From NCBI RefSeq assembly GCF_008370045.1, contig NZ_VOBN01000022.1, positions 26,662 through 90,661 on the forward strand: a stretch of DNA of 64,000 nucleotides, written 5' to 3'. The stretch comes from Pseudomonas sp. ANT_J12 (lineage in GTDB: Bacteria > Pseudomonadota > Gammaproteobacteria > Pseudomonadales > Pseudomonadaceae). Position 1 is the first letter of the stretch, and each line of letters opens with the position of its first letter. The notes below the pieces were generated by a model. It saw nothing but the letters and a program-made list of their open reading frames with translations, ran no database searches and was not told the origin of the DNA. The translations under genes were made by a program, and so were the position numbers. Shown here piece after piece: positions 33,360 to 41,871 of the stretch.

Positions 33360-33631
33360 TCTTCAGCAGCCCTCGCTCGCCTGGCGGCAAATTCTGCTTC
33401 AACTTCATCATTCGTCAGGCCTTCACCCGCGCTGATGGACGCTCGTGCGATATCCACTTTGCGCTGTAAAAACGCTTCGTACTCACGCGACTCTCGTTGT
33501 TTTTGAACAAATTGACGCATCATGTCCCGAACGATTTGCGAAGCGGGGCGATGCGAAGCTTCGGCTTCGGCCATGAATTGCTCGCGCAATTCCGGTTCGA
33601 GTTTCATTGTGAAAACGGCTTGTTTTGACAT
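33356..33631 (-). CDS. Ribbon-helix-helix-type antitoxin of the ParDE-like pair
   Basis: 91 residues. The N-terminal VFTMKLEPELREQFMAEAEA followed by RPASQIVRDMMRQFVQKQRE is a ribbon-helix-helix DNA-binding domain. The acidic C-terminus (LTNDEVEAEFAARRARAAEE) should wrap the toxin. ATG 33631 was chosen; ATG 33640 (adding MQP) is equally possible. An inverted repeat at 33652-33681 just upstream is the likely site of autorepression. Confidence 0.85.
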   Translation of the reverse strand: MSKQAVFTMKLEPELREQFMAEAEASHRPASQIVRDMMRQFVQKQRESREYEAFLQRKVDIARASISAGEGLTNDEVEAEFAARRARAAEE

Positions 33632-33651
33632 GGGTTGCATCCTCGACTGAT

Positions 33652-33681
33652 GTACTGACTGAGTATATACGCCGTCAGTAC
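33652..33681 (-). promoter_or_regulatory. Operator palindrome of the toxin-antitoxin pair
   Basis: GTACTGAC (33652-33659) and GTCAGTAC (33674-33681), a perfect 8-bp inverted repeat with centres about two helical turns apart. TATATAC-like promoter sequence lies between the arms. It sits 20 bases before the antitoxin start, as expected for an RHH autorepressor. Confidence 0.75.
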
Positions 33682-33730
33682 AAACTTCGACACAGCGGAA
33701 CGTCAACGCGACGTGTGGTGCCTTACACGG

Positions 33731-33898
33731 TTAGTACCTCGGAATTAGAACTTGCTCTTCTTCATTCTTATCAACCAGCATCGCCAACACATCGAGTTCA
33801 GCCCCTTCAGGTGAGTTCGGTGCCGCTCCCCATAGCTGCTCAATGCGTAAAAGCGCGCTATTGAGTTCCTCATCGGTTCGTATGGTTTTAATGTCCAT
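33731..33898 (-). pseudogene. Truncated HigA-type antitoxin remnant
   Basis: 55 residues: MDIKTIRTDEELNSALLRIE, LWGAAPNSPEGAELDVLAML, then an unrelated KNEEEQVLIPRY end. The first ~45 residues match the N-terminal segment of HigA-family antitoxins, which continue with AYE..HYPI and a helix-turn-helix of about 70 more residues. Those are missing here. No higB toxin frame is found upstream. Either a decayed remnant or a short stand-alone protein. Confidence 0.65.
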
Positions 33899-34012
33899 TC
33901 CAAGCTCCAAAATTGATCTGATCACTCAACGAATGCGTGCCAAAGGCGCTGTCGTTGATCACCAAATTGTTTCAAAACTTGACCACCCTTTCCCTCGAAT
34001 GCGATATTGATA

Positions 34013-34026
34013 GTTAGCAAACTAAC
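34013..34026 (+). promoter_or_regulatory. Candidate MarR operator
   Basis: GTTAG-CAAA-CTAAC inverted repeat, 17 bases before the likely GTG start of the MarR gene and within its upstream frame. MarR proteins bind such short palindromes, and the efflux operon behind the regulator is probably under the same control. Confidence 0.55.
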
Positions 34027-34042
34027 AGTGTGTCATTCCCCC

Positions 34043-34498
34043 GTGCCAAAAAACCTCGACGCTCTCCAGATGAACATCAGCAGTGCCATGGTGGTGGCCG
34101 CCAGGCATTGGCGCAAGATCTGCCAGACCACGCTGGTCAATTATGGAATCTCCGAAGCCTGCGCCGTCCCGTTGTTGATGATCGGGCGTTTGGGGGAGGG
34201 TGTGCGGCAGGTGACGGTGGCGCAGGCGGCGGGGATGGAGAGTCCGTCGTTGGTGCGTTTGTTGGATCAGTTGTGCCATTCCGGGTATGTGCGCCGCACG
34301 GAAGACGCCCACGACCGCCGCGCCAAATGCCTGAGCCTGACCGACACCGGTCGCGAGTTGGTGCAAGCGGTTGAAGTCGAGTTGGTGCGTTTGCGTCATG
34401 AGGTGCTGGAAGGCATCGACCAGAATGATCTGGAAGCCGCATTGCGTGTGTTGCGAGCCTTTGAAGCCGCCAACCCACCGCTGGTGATCCACCCGTGA
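34043..34498 (+). CDS. MarR-family transcriptional regulator
   Basis: About 151 residues from GTG 34043; ATG 34070 is an alternative. Earlier codons would cover the operator palindrome. Winged helix: ACAVPLLMIGRLGEGVRQ, VTVAQAAGMESPSLVRLLDQ, LCHSGYVRRTEDAHDRRAKC, LSLTDTGRELVQAV. These contain the recognition helix and DxRxK wing of MarR proteins. Its stop overlaps the GTG of the FUSC transporter gene, so it is the first gene of a five-gene efflux operon and probably represses it in response to an aromatic or toxic compound. Confidence 0.88.
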   Translation: MPKNLDALQMNISSAMVVAARHWRKICQTTLVNYGISEACAVPLLMIGRLGEGVRQVTVAQAAGMESPSLVRLLDQLCHSGYVRRTEDAHDRRAKCLSLTDTGRELVQAVEVELVRLRHEVLEGIDQNDLEAALRVLRAFEAANPPLVIHP

Positions 34499-36567
34499 AC
34501 GGTTTCTGGACAGGCGTTCCCCCGGCGCGGGACTGGTTCTACGGTGTGCGTACTTTCGCGGCGTCGATGATCGCGTTGTACATCGCCATGCTCATGCAGA
34601 TGCCGCGCCCCTATTGGGCGATGGCCACGGTGTATATCGTTTCCAGCCCGTTTGTCGGCCCGACCAGCTCCAAGGCGTTGTACCGCGCGGTCGGCACGTT
34701 CATGGGCGCGGCGGCGGCGGTGTTTTTTGTGCCGATGTTCGTGCAGAGCCCATGGGTATTGGTGGTGATCATTGCGCTGTGGACCGGGACGTTATTGTTC
34801 CTGTCCCTGCATCTGCGCACCGCCAACAGCTACGCCTTGATGCTCGCCGGTTACACCTTGCCGCTGATCGCGTTGCCGGTGCTGGATAACCCGTTGGCGG
34901 TGTGGGACATCGCCGAGGCGCGCACCGAAGAAATCTTCCTCGGTATTGCCGTGGCGGCGGTGGTCGGTGCGATGTTCTGGCCGCGACGGCTGGCGCCGGT
35001 GTTCAACGATTCGGTGAATAAATGGTTCACCGACGCCTCGACCTACAGCCTGCGTTTCCTCACTCGCCAGGTGAAACCCGAAGAAGTCAGCGCCCTGCGT
35101 TCGGCGATGGTCACGACCTTCAACAGCCTTGAATTGATGATCGGCCAGCTCCCCCACGAAGGCGCGCGGCCGCAAACGGTGCGCAATACCAAGGAACTGC
35201 GCGGGCGGATGATCCACTTGCTGCCGGTGATCGATGCCCTGGATGACGCGCTCTACGCCTTGGAGCGCCGCACCCCGGAGCTTGTGGATAAGTTCGCACC
35301 TTTGCTGACCGCGACCACTGAATGGCTCAATTACAAAGACGCCGACCTCAACCGCTGGCAAGCGCTGAAAGATCAACTCGAAGCCCTGCAACCGAGCGCC
35401 GAGGCGCTGGATGATCGCAAGCAGCTGCTGTTCTCCAACGCCCTGTATCGCCTCGGCGAGTGGATCGATTTGTGGCAGGACTGCCGCAGCCTGCAATACG
35501 CCATCCAGTGCGAAAACCAGGGCAGTTGGCGCGCGGTGTATCGGCACTGGCGCCTGGGTCGCCTGACGCCGTTTCTCGACCGTGGGTTGATGCTCTATTC
35601 GGCGTTGTCGACGGTCAGCGCGATCATCGTCGCCTCGGTGCTGTGGATCCTGCTCGGCTGGACCGACGGCGGCAGCGCGGTGATTCTGGCGGCGGTGGCG
35701 TGCAGCTTCTTCGCCTCGATGGACGACCCGGCGCCGCAGATTTTCCGGTTCTTTTTCTGGACCGCGATGTCGGTGTTGTTCGCCAGCCTCTATCTGTTTC
35801 TGGTGCTGCCTAACCTGCACGATTTCCCGATGCTGGTGCTGGCGTTTTCCGTGCCGTTCATCTGCATCGGCACCTTGACGGTCAAGCCGCAGTTTTACCT
35901 GGGCATGCTGCTGACGCTGGTGAACACTTCGTCGTTTATCAGCATTCAGGGCGCCTACGACGCGGATTTCCTCAGCTTCTCCAACTCCAACCTGGCCGGG
36001 CCGATTGGTTTGTTGTTCGCGTTTGTCTGGACCCTGATTGCCCGGCCGTTCGGCGCGGAACTGGCGGCCAAGCGCCTGACCCGTTTCAGTTGGCGCGACA
36101 TCGTCAGCCTCACCGAACCGGCGACGCTCTCCGAACACCGCAAGCTGGGCGTGCAGATGCTCGATCGACTGATGCAGCACTTGCCGCGTCTGGGCCTGAT
36201 CGGCCAGGACACCGGCGTCGCCCTGCGCGAAGTGCGGGTGGCCCTGAACCTGCTCGACCTGCTCGCCTACACCCCGCGGGTGCTCGGCGTACCGCAAGTG
36301 CTGCTGCATCAAGTGGTGGCCGAAGTCGGCGAGTACTTCAAGGCCTGCCTCAAGGCCGGCGAGCGCTTGCCGGCGCCGAGCCCGTTATTGATGACCATGG
36401 ACCGCGCCCGTCGCGCCCTCAACATCGAGTGCGATGACGGCGCCCGGCTACATTTGCTGCACGCCTTGAGCGGACTGCGCCTGGCGTTGTTGCCCGGGGT
36501 TGAATTCGTCGGCACACCACAACTTGAAGAACCACTGCCCCATGGCATCGATGGAGCGCCTTTATGA
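34495..36567 (+). CDS. FUSC-family (AaeB-like) efflux transporter
   Basis: 690 residues; GTG start overlaps the regulator stop. It has two blocks of membrane helices (about residues 20-165 and 365-500), each followed by a soluble helical domain, the fusaric-acid-resistance/AaeB layout. Conserved starts are RDWFYGVRTFAASMIALYIA and RPYWAMATVYIVSSPFVGPT. Family members export aromatic carboxylic acids with a DUF1656 protein and HlyD adaptor, both of which follow with 4-base overlaps. Confidence 0.92.
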   Translation: MNGFWTGVPPARDWFYGVRTFAASMIALYIAMLMQMPRPYWAMATVYIVSSPFVGPTSSKALYRAVGTFMGAAAAVFFVPMFVQSPWVLVVIIALWTGTLLFLSLHLRTANSYALMLAGYTLPLIALPVLDNPLAVWDIAEARTEEIFLGIAVAAVVGAMFWPRRLAPVFNDSVNKWFTDASTYSLRFLTRQVKPEEVSALRSAMVTTFNSLELMIGQLPHEGARPQTVRNTKELRGRMIHLLPVIDALDDALYALERRTPELVDKFAPLLTATTEWLNYKDADLNRWQALKDQLEALQPSAEALDDRKQLLFSNALYRLGEWIDLWQDCRSLQYAIQCENQGSWRAVYRHWRLGRLTPFLDRGLMLYSALSTVSAIIVASVLWILLGWTDGGSAVILAAVACSFFASMDDPAPQIFRFFFWTAMSVLFASLYLFLVLPNLHDFPMLVLAFSVPFICIGTLTVKPQFYLGMLLTLVNTSSFISIQGAYDADFLSFSNSNLAGPIGLLFAFVWTLIARPFGAELAAKRLTRFSWRDIVSLTEPATLSEHRKLGVQMLDRLMQHLPRLGLIGQDTGVALREVRVALNLLDLLAYTPRVLGVPQVLLHQVVAEVGEYFKACLKAGERLPAPSPLLMTMDRARRALNIECDDGARLHLLHALSGLRLALLPGVEFVGTPQLEEPLPHGIDGAPL

Positions 36568-36773
36568 TCGGTGATCTGGATATCAGCGGGGTGTTCCTGC
36601 CCACGCTGCTGGTGCTGATGGGCATTACCTACCTGTTTTACCTGTTGGTGCACGGGGTGCTCACGCGCCTGCACTTTTACCGTCTGGTCTGGCACCGGGC
36701 ATTGTTCAACGTGGCTCTCTACGCTTTGCTGCTCGGCGCCGTGGACTCACTCAGTCGATACCTGATGACATGA
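36564..36773 (+). CDS. DUF1656 (AaeX-like) small membrane protein
   Basis: 69 residues with two membrane segments: VFLPTLLVLMGITYLFYLLV and FNVALYALLLGAVDSL, linked by RLHFYRLVWHRALF. It overlaps both neighbours by 4 bases (ATGA). This small protein is found with FUSC and AaeA-type proteins; its exact role is unknown. Confidence 0.92.
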   Translation: MIGDLDISGVFLPTLLVLMGITYLFYLLVHGVLTRLHFYRLVWHRALFNVALYALLLGAVDSLSRYLMT

Positions 36774-37663
36774 AAAAACCTTTTTTGACCATTGGTCGCG
36801 TGCTGCTGACCTTGCTGATCGTGTCCTTCGCCGTCGTCGTGGTCTGGCGCATGGTGATGTACTACATGTTCGCGCCCTGGACCCGGGACGGGCACATCCG
36901 CGCCGACATCGTGCAGATCGCCCCGGACGTGTCCGGGCTGATTCAGCAAGTGCAAGTGCGCGACAACCAGTTGGTGCAGCGCGGCCAAGTGCTGTTCAGC
37001 ATCGACCAGGACCGTTTCAAGCTGGCCCTGCGCCAGGCGAAAGCCGCCGTGGCGGACCGCGAAGAAACCCTCGCCCAGGCCCAGCGCGAGGCCAAGCGTA
37101 ACCGTGGCCTCGGCAACCTGGTGCCCGGCGAGCAACTGGAAGAGAGCCTGTCGAAAGTCGCCCGGGCGCAGTCGGCCTTGGCCGAAGCGCTGGTGACCGT
37201 GGACAGCGCCCAGCTCAACCTCGACCGCTCGACCATCCGCAGCCCGGTGGACGGCTACATCAACGACCGTGCGCCGCGCGCCCAGGAATTCGTCACCGCC
37301 GGGCGCCCGGTGTTGTCGGTGGTGGACAGCAATTCGTTCCACATCGACGGCTATTTCGAAGAAACCAAACTGGACGGCATTCACGTCGGCCAAGGCGTGG
37401 ATATCCGGGTGATCGGTGACCGCGCTCGCTTGCGCGGGCATGTGGAAAGCATCGTCGCCGGCATCGAAGACCGCGACCGCAGCAGCGGCAGCAACCTGTT
37501 GCCCAACGTCAACCCGGCGTTCAGTTGGGTGCGCCTGGCGCAGCGGATTCCGGTGCGGATTGCCTTCGACGATGTACCGGCGGATTTCCGCATGATTGCC
37601 GGGCGCACCGCGACGGTGTCGATTATTGATGACAAAGACAAAACCGAGGAGCCCGCGAAATGA
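36770..37663 (+). CDS. HlyD-family adaptor (AaeA-like)
   Basis: 297 residues. N-terminal anchor VLLTLLIVSFAVVVVWRMVM, then YYMFAPWTRDGHIRADIVQI, typical of AaeA. Lipoyl halves are VSGLIQQVQVRDNQLVQRGQ and STIRSPVDGYINDRAPRAQE around a coiled coil. It links the FUSC pump to the NodT channel that follows with a 4-base overlap. Confidence 0.92.
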   Translation: MKKPFLTIGRVLLTLLIVSFAVVVVWRMVMYYMFAPWTRDGHIRADIVQIAPDVSGLIQQVQVRDNQLVQRGQVLFSIDQDRFKLALRQAKAAVADREETLAQAQREAKRNRGLGNLVPGEQLEESLSKVARAQSALAEALVTVDSAQLNLDRSTIRSPVDGYINDRAPRAQEFVTAGRPVLSVVDSNSFHIDGYFEETKLDGIHVGQGVDIRVIGDRARLRGHVESIVAGIEDRDRSSGSNLLPNVNPAFSWVRLAQRIPVRIAFDDVPADFRMIAGRTATVSIIDDKDKTEEPAK

Positions 37664-39108
37664 GCAAAGCCTCGGCTTTGGCGGTGGCCGGGTTAGGCCT
37701 GTTGCTGTCGGCGTGTCAGGTGGTCGGGCCGGATTATCACGTGCCGGACGACGCGGCCCTGCACCGTGAAGACTTGCAGGGCAACCTGCTGCCGAACGAC
37801 AAAGACGTGGTGTCGGCGCCGGTGCCCAGCGACTGGTGGCGCTTGTATCAGGACCCGCGTCTCGACCAATTGGTGGAGCAGGCCATGGCCTCCAACACCG
37901 ACCTGCGCGTGGCGGCGGCGAACCTGTCCCGGGCCCGGGCGCAGGTGGATGAAGCGCAAGCGGCGGGCGGCTGGAGCGGCGGTGTGAAGATGGGCGCCCA
38001 GCGTTTGCAGGAGTCCGGCGAAGCGTTCCTGCTGCCGGAGAAGGTGCCGGTGGCCAACGTTGGTGACATTGGCATTACCACGTCTTATCAATTCGACCTG
38101 TTCGGCACCTTGCAGCGTGGGATCGAAGCGGCCAAGGCCAATGCCGACGCCACCCAAGCCGCGGCGGACACGGCGCGTATCACCCTGGTGGCGGATGTGG
38201 TCCGGGCGTACACCCAAGTCTGCGCAGCGAATGAAGAACGGGAAATCGCCCAGCATTCCCTCGACCTGCAAGCCCAGAGCACCACGTTGACCCAGCGTCT
38301 GCGCGACGCCGGGCGTGGCGATGAAACCCAGGTCACCCGCTCGCAAACCCAATTCAAATCCCTGCGTGCCGACATGCCTCGTTATGAAGCGGCGCGTCAG
38401 TCAGGGCTGTTCCGCTTGTCGATGCTCCTGGCCAAACCCCTGGATCAACTGCCGGCCGGCACTGACAGCTGCGCCGAACTGCCGAAGATTGCGCAGTTGT
38501 TGCCAGTGGGTGACGGCGCGACCTTGCTCAAGCGCCGTCCGGATGTGCGTCAGGCCGAGCGTCGTTTGGCTGCCGCAACCGCCGGTATCGGCATCGCCAC
38601 CGGCGAGTTGTACCCGGACATCAGCATCGGCGCGACCGTCGGCACCGTCGGCCTGCTGGAAAACCTCGGCAAACCGTCGGCCAACCGCTGGGGCTTCGGC
38701 CCACTGCTGAGCTGGACCGTACCGTCCAACGGCTCCCGCGCACGAATCCGCGAAGCCGAAGCCTCGACTCAAGGTGCGCTGGCGCATTTTGACGGCGTGG
38801 TGCTCAACGCGATTCGCGAGACGCAAACCGGTCTGGCCCAGTACTCCGCGCTGCTGCAACGCCGGGATGCCCTGGCCGACGCCGAGCAGTCGGCACAACT
38901 GGCGGCGGACCAGACCCACCGCTTCTTCCAGGCCGGCCGCGCGTCGTTCCTGGCGGACCTGCAAGCCACCCGCACCTACACCGATGTCACCGCACAACTG
39001 GCCTCGGCCAACACCCAGGTCGCGATGAGCCAGATCGATTTGTTCCTGGCGCTGGGCGGCGGTTGGGAAAGCGGACGAACGCAAGCGTCACAACCCGGCA
39101 AACCCTGA
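37660..39108 (+). CDS. NodT-family outer-membrane lipoprotein of the FUSC system
   Basis: 482 residues. Lipoprotein signal ALAVAGLGLLLSAC (Cys about residue 19) followed by QVVGPDYHVPDDAA. Two OEP repeats: LDQLVEQAMASNTDLRVAAA and LKRRPDVRQAERRLAAATAG mark them. It is the last gene of the regulator-pump-small protein-adaptor-channel operon, so the whole exit path is encoded together. Confidence 0.92.
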   Translation: MSKASALAVAGLGLLLSACQVVGPDYHVPDDAALHREDLQGNLLPNDKDVVSAPVPSDWWRLYQDPRLDQLVEQAMASNTDLRVAAANLSRARAQVDEAQAAGGWSGGVKMGAQRLQESGEAFLLPEKVPVANVGDIGITTSYQFDLFGTLQRGIEAAKANADATQAAADTARITLVADVVRAYTQVCAANEEREIAQHSLDLQAQSTTLTQRLRDAGRGDETQVTRSQTQFKSLRADMPRYEAARQSGLFRLSMLLAKPLDQLPAGTDSCAELPKIAQLLPVGDGATLLKRRPDVRQAERRLAAATAGIGIATGELYPDISIGATVGTVGLLENLGKPSANRWGFGPLLSWTVPSNGSRARIREAEASTQGALAHFDGVVLNAIRETQTGLAQYSALLQRRDALADAEQSAQLAADQTHRFFQAGRASFLADLQATRTYTDVTAQLASANTQVAMSQIDLFLALGGGWESGRTQASQPGKP

Positions 39109-39190
39109 GGCCGTTGCTATGCTTTGACTTGATGAGGTCGCGTGACGACTTCATCAGTCAAGGCTCGCGTTGGTCATGGGGACTCTAATA

Positions 39191-39826
39191 ATGAAAAACC
39201 CTTATGCTCCCGGCTTCTGGTGCGCTATTGCGGCATTAGTCCTGCTGTCGGCCACCTATTTCTACGGCATCATGCTCGCCCACCAGATCGACAAGGCGCT
39301 GGTGTTCCTCGACAGCGCGGCGGCCTTGATTGCCGTGATGTCCATCGTCGTGGTCGCCTGGGCGTCGGTCCAGGGCACGCGCATCAAACGAAGACACCTC
39401 GAACAAGGCAAGACCCTGGTGCTGATTTGGGACACCAAAGTCGCGCTGCGTCGGGTCGAAACCGTGTTCGACCGCTATTTCTGGGGCAGCTACTGGCAAC
39501 CGGGGCGCACGTTCCAGGAAGTCATGGGCGAACTCACCGGCACGCCGCTGGAAAAAAGCCTTGAAGCGCTGAAAACCCAATGCCTGGCGCTGGACAAGCA
39601 AGTCACCGAAGAAGGCTGGCACTGGCTCAACAACGCCCGCGAACTCTCCGACGTGGCCAACGCCATGGCCCGCGAACGCTATCAACTGGACTTCTGCGAC
39701 CCGCGCGCGGAAATCACGGGCGGGGCGGTGATCAATCGGGATTTTGAAGTGCTGGTCTATACGTGGACGGCGCGGCTTAAGAGCTTTGATCATCAGTTGG
39801 ATGAGATTGAAGTGCAGTATTCGTGA
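39191..39826 (+). CDS. Uncharacterised inner-membrane protein
   Basis: 211 residues from ATG 39191. Two membrane segments: FWCAIAALVLLSATYFYGIM and AALIAVMSIVVVAWASVQGT. The cytoplasmic remainder is helical (WDTKVALRRVETVFDRYFWG and ELTGTPLEKSLEALKTQCLA). I recognise no family. It lies after the efflux operon but with an 82-base gap, and a repeat follows it, so it is probably transcribed alone. Confidence 0.75.
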   Translation: MKNPYAPGFWCAIAALVLLSATYFYGIMLAHQIDKALVFLDSAAALIAVMSIVVVAWASVQGTRIKRRHLEQGKTLVLIWDTKVALRRVETVFDRYFWGSYWQPGRTFQEVMGELTGTPLEKSLEALKTQCLALDKQVTEEGWHWLNNARELSDVANAMARERYQLDFCDPRAEITGGAVINRDFEVLVYTWTARLKSFDHQLDEIEVQYS

Positions 39827-39851
39827 ATCGTTGTTGTCTGGGCTGACGCCT

Positions 39852-39916
39852 TCGCGGGCAAGCCTTGCTCCTACAGGGGATCGCATCTCCCTTGTAGGAG
39901 CGAGGCTTGCCCGCGA
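39852..39916. repeat. REP-type inverted repeat pair
   Basis: TCGCGGGCAAGCCTTGCTCC and GGAGCGAGGCTTGCCCGCGA arms with a 25-base centre. It ends the preceding gene region. Confidence 0.87.
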
Positions 39917-40110
39917 AGGCGTTTTCATGACCGCTGAAACTCTCGACCCCCGCCACCTGTCCATAGACACTCTTTCACCTTTAAACATTGGGCCCTGCGC
40001 CCCCGCAAATGCTAATCTCCACCGCACTTTTGCGCAGTCGTGACCACGACCCGTCATGGGTTCAGGGAAGACGACCACTTTTTCAACAACGGACATTGAT
40101 CGGGTAATTC

Positions 40111-41616
40111 ATGAATAAATCAGCAGGCGTGCTTCTTGGAATTGTCGTCGCCATCGGTGCCATCAGCGCCGGCGGTGCCTGGTACACCGGCACTAAACTG
40201 GAAGGCGTGCTCAACGCCTCGGTTGCAGACGCCAACAAAGAACTGCAAACCGCGCTGGTAGGTTCCAATGGCACGGCGTCTCTGGAGCTGGTGTCCCTGG
40301 AACGTGGCGTGTTCAGCAGCACCGCGCATTACCGCCTCAAGGGCGAAGGCGAGATGTTCGGCGGTGCGCCGGTCGAGTTGCTCTTCGTTGATCGTGTCGA
40401 ACACGGCCCGCTGCCGTTCTCGCGCCTGGCTTCGTTGAAATGGTTGCCGGTCATGGCCACCAACCACTTCGAGCTGGAAAAGACCCCGACCACGGAAAAA
40501 TGGTTCGCCGCCGCCAACGGCCAGTCGCCGGTCAAAGGCGTGGTCAACATCGGTTACGACAACTCCACCAATGGCAATTTCGAATTGCTGCCGCTGGAAG
40601 TGGCGCTGGATGACAAGTCCAGCCTGAAGTTCTCCGGGCTGAACATGGACATCGCCGCCAACGCCCAGGCCCAGAAGGTCAAGGCCAACGGCTACATGGA
40701 CAGCCTGAAGCTGACCACCGTGTCTGAAGATCAGGCGCCCGTGACGGTCGAGCTGAATGGCCTGACCCTGGCCAGCAACCTGGTGAAAAGCACCTATGGC
40801 TACTACACCGGCGAAAACACCCTCGAGCTGACCAGCAGCAAGACCACGTTCGGCGCCAAGCAGTCGATCGTCGGCGTCAACAAATTCGAAATGAAGAACC
40901 AGACCGAAGAATCCGGCACCAGCGCTTCCGGGCGTGCGGATTACAAGGTGGGCGAAATCTCGTTCAACGGCAAAACCGTCGGTTCGGCGCAGATGGCCAT
41001 GAGCCTGAAGAACCTCGACATCCCGTCGACCATGTCGCTGATGCAGATTTACCAGACCAAGTTGCAGCCATATGAAAAAGCCGCCGCCGAAGCTGTCGCC
41101 GCCGGTCTGCCGGCCCCCGAGCTGAACCTGACGCCGGAAGAAGAAAAACAGGTCAAGGCCGGCCTGGAAAAACTGCTGGCCGCCGGTCCGCAGTTTGCGC
41201 TGGAGAACCTGTCGTTCAACACCGCCAACGGTGAAAGCCGCGCCAACCTGGTGGTCGACCTGACCAAACCAGCCTCCATGGACCTGCCGCCGGATCAATT
41301 GGTCCGCCAGTTGATTGCGCTGCTGGACTTCAATCTGCAAGTGTCCAAGCCAATGCTCGTTGACCTGCTCAGCGTCCAGGCACAAGCCGATGGCCAGACC
41401 GACCCCAAGACCATCGTCGACCAGGCTACGGCTACCAGCGACATGTTCAGCAGCATGGCCGTGGGCACGCAATTGGCCAAACTGGACGGCACCAACGTCG
41501 TCACCAAACTGCATTACGCCAACAATCAGGTCGAATTCAACGGCCAGAAAATGACCGTTGAGCAGTTCGTCGGCTTCGTGATGGGCAAGCTCGGTGGTGC
41601 TGGGCAAGTCCAGTAA
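40111..41616 (+). CDS. YdgA/DUF945 family protein
   Basis: 501 residues. An uncleaved signal-anchor-like N-terminus (SAGVLLGIVVAIGAISAGGA, WYTGTKLEGVL) is followed by a long periplasmic domain typical of YdgA proteins: LVSLERGVFSSTAHYRLKGE, EHGPLPFSRLASLKWLPVMA. The C-terminus is NNQVEFNGQKMTVEQFVGFV. Function is unknown in the family. The terminator at 41636-41674 ends the transcript. Confidence 0.88.
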   Translation: MNKSAGVLLGIVVAIGAISAGGAWYTGTKLEGVLNASVADANKELQTALVGSNGTASLELVSLERGVFSSTAHYRLKGEGEMFGGAPVELLFVDRVEHGPLPFSRLASLKWLPVMATNHFELEKTPTTEKWFAAANGQSPVKGVVNIGYDNSTNGNFELLPLEVALDDKSSLKFSGLNMDIAANAQAQKVKANGYMDSLKLTTVSEDQAPVTVELNGLTLASNLVKSTYGYYTGENTLELTSSKTTFGAKQSIVGVNKFEMKNQTEESGTSASGRADYKVGEISFNGKTVGSAQMAMSLKNLDIPSTMSLMQIYQTKLQPYEKAAAEAVAAGLPAPELNLTPEEEKQVKAGLEKLLAAGPQFALENLSFNTANGESRANLVVDLTKPASMDLPPDQLVRQLIALLDFNLQVSKPMLVDLLSVQAQADGQTDPKTIVDQATATSDMFSSMAVGTQLAKLDGTNVVTKLHYANNQVEFNGQKMTVEQFVGFVMGKLGGAGQVQ

Positions 41617-41635
41617 CACCCCGGCAATACAGCGC

Positions 41636-41674
41636 AACGCCCGGCCTCTGTGCAACGCAGACGCCGGGCGTTTT
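41636..41674 (+). terminator. Intrinsic terminator after the YdgA-type gene
   Basis: AACGCCCGGC (41636-41645) pairs with GCCGGGCG (41663-41670), followed by TTTT. It separates this gene from pgaA, whose promoter should lie in 41675-41871; no clear -35/-10 was chosen there. Confidence 0.82.
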
Positions 41675-41871
41675 GCTGTCTGGCGTTTGAGCGTGGCTGC
41701 AGCGTGACGCAGGGACCGTCACGAATCTGAATAAATATTGTGTTCTGAATAGTTGACCAAACTCGCGTGCAAGACTGCGCCCCGATTAACCGGATCTCCT
41801 CGATCCGGCCTTCCATTACGAATGGGCAAGGGGGCATCGCGACCCGGCTGGCCATGTAAGGATGCTGACAA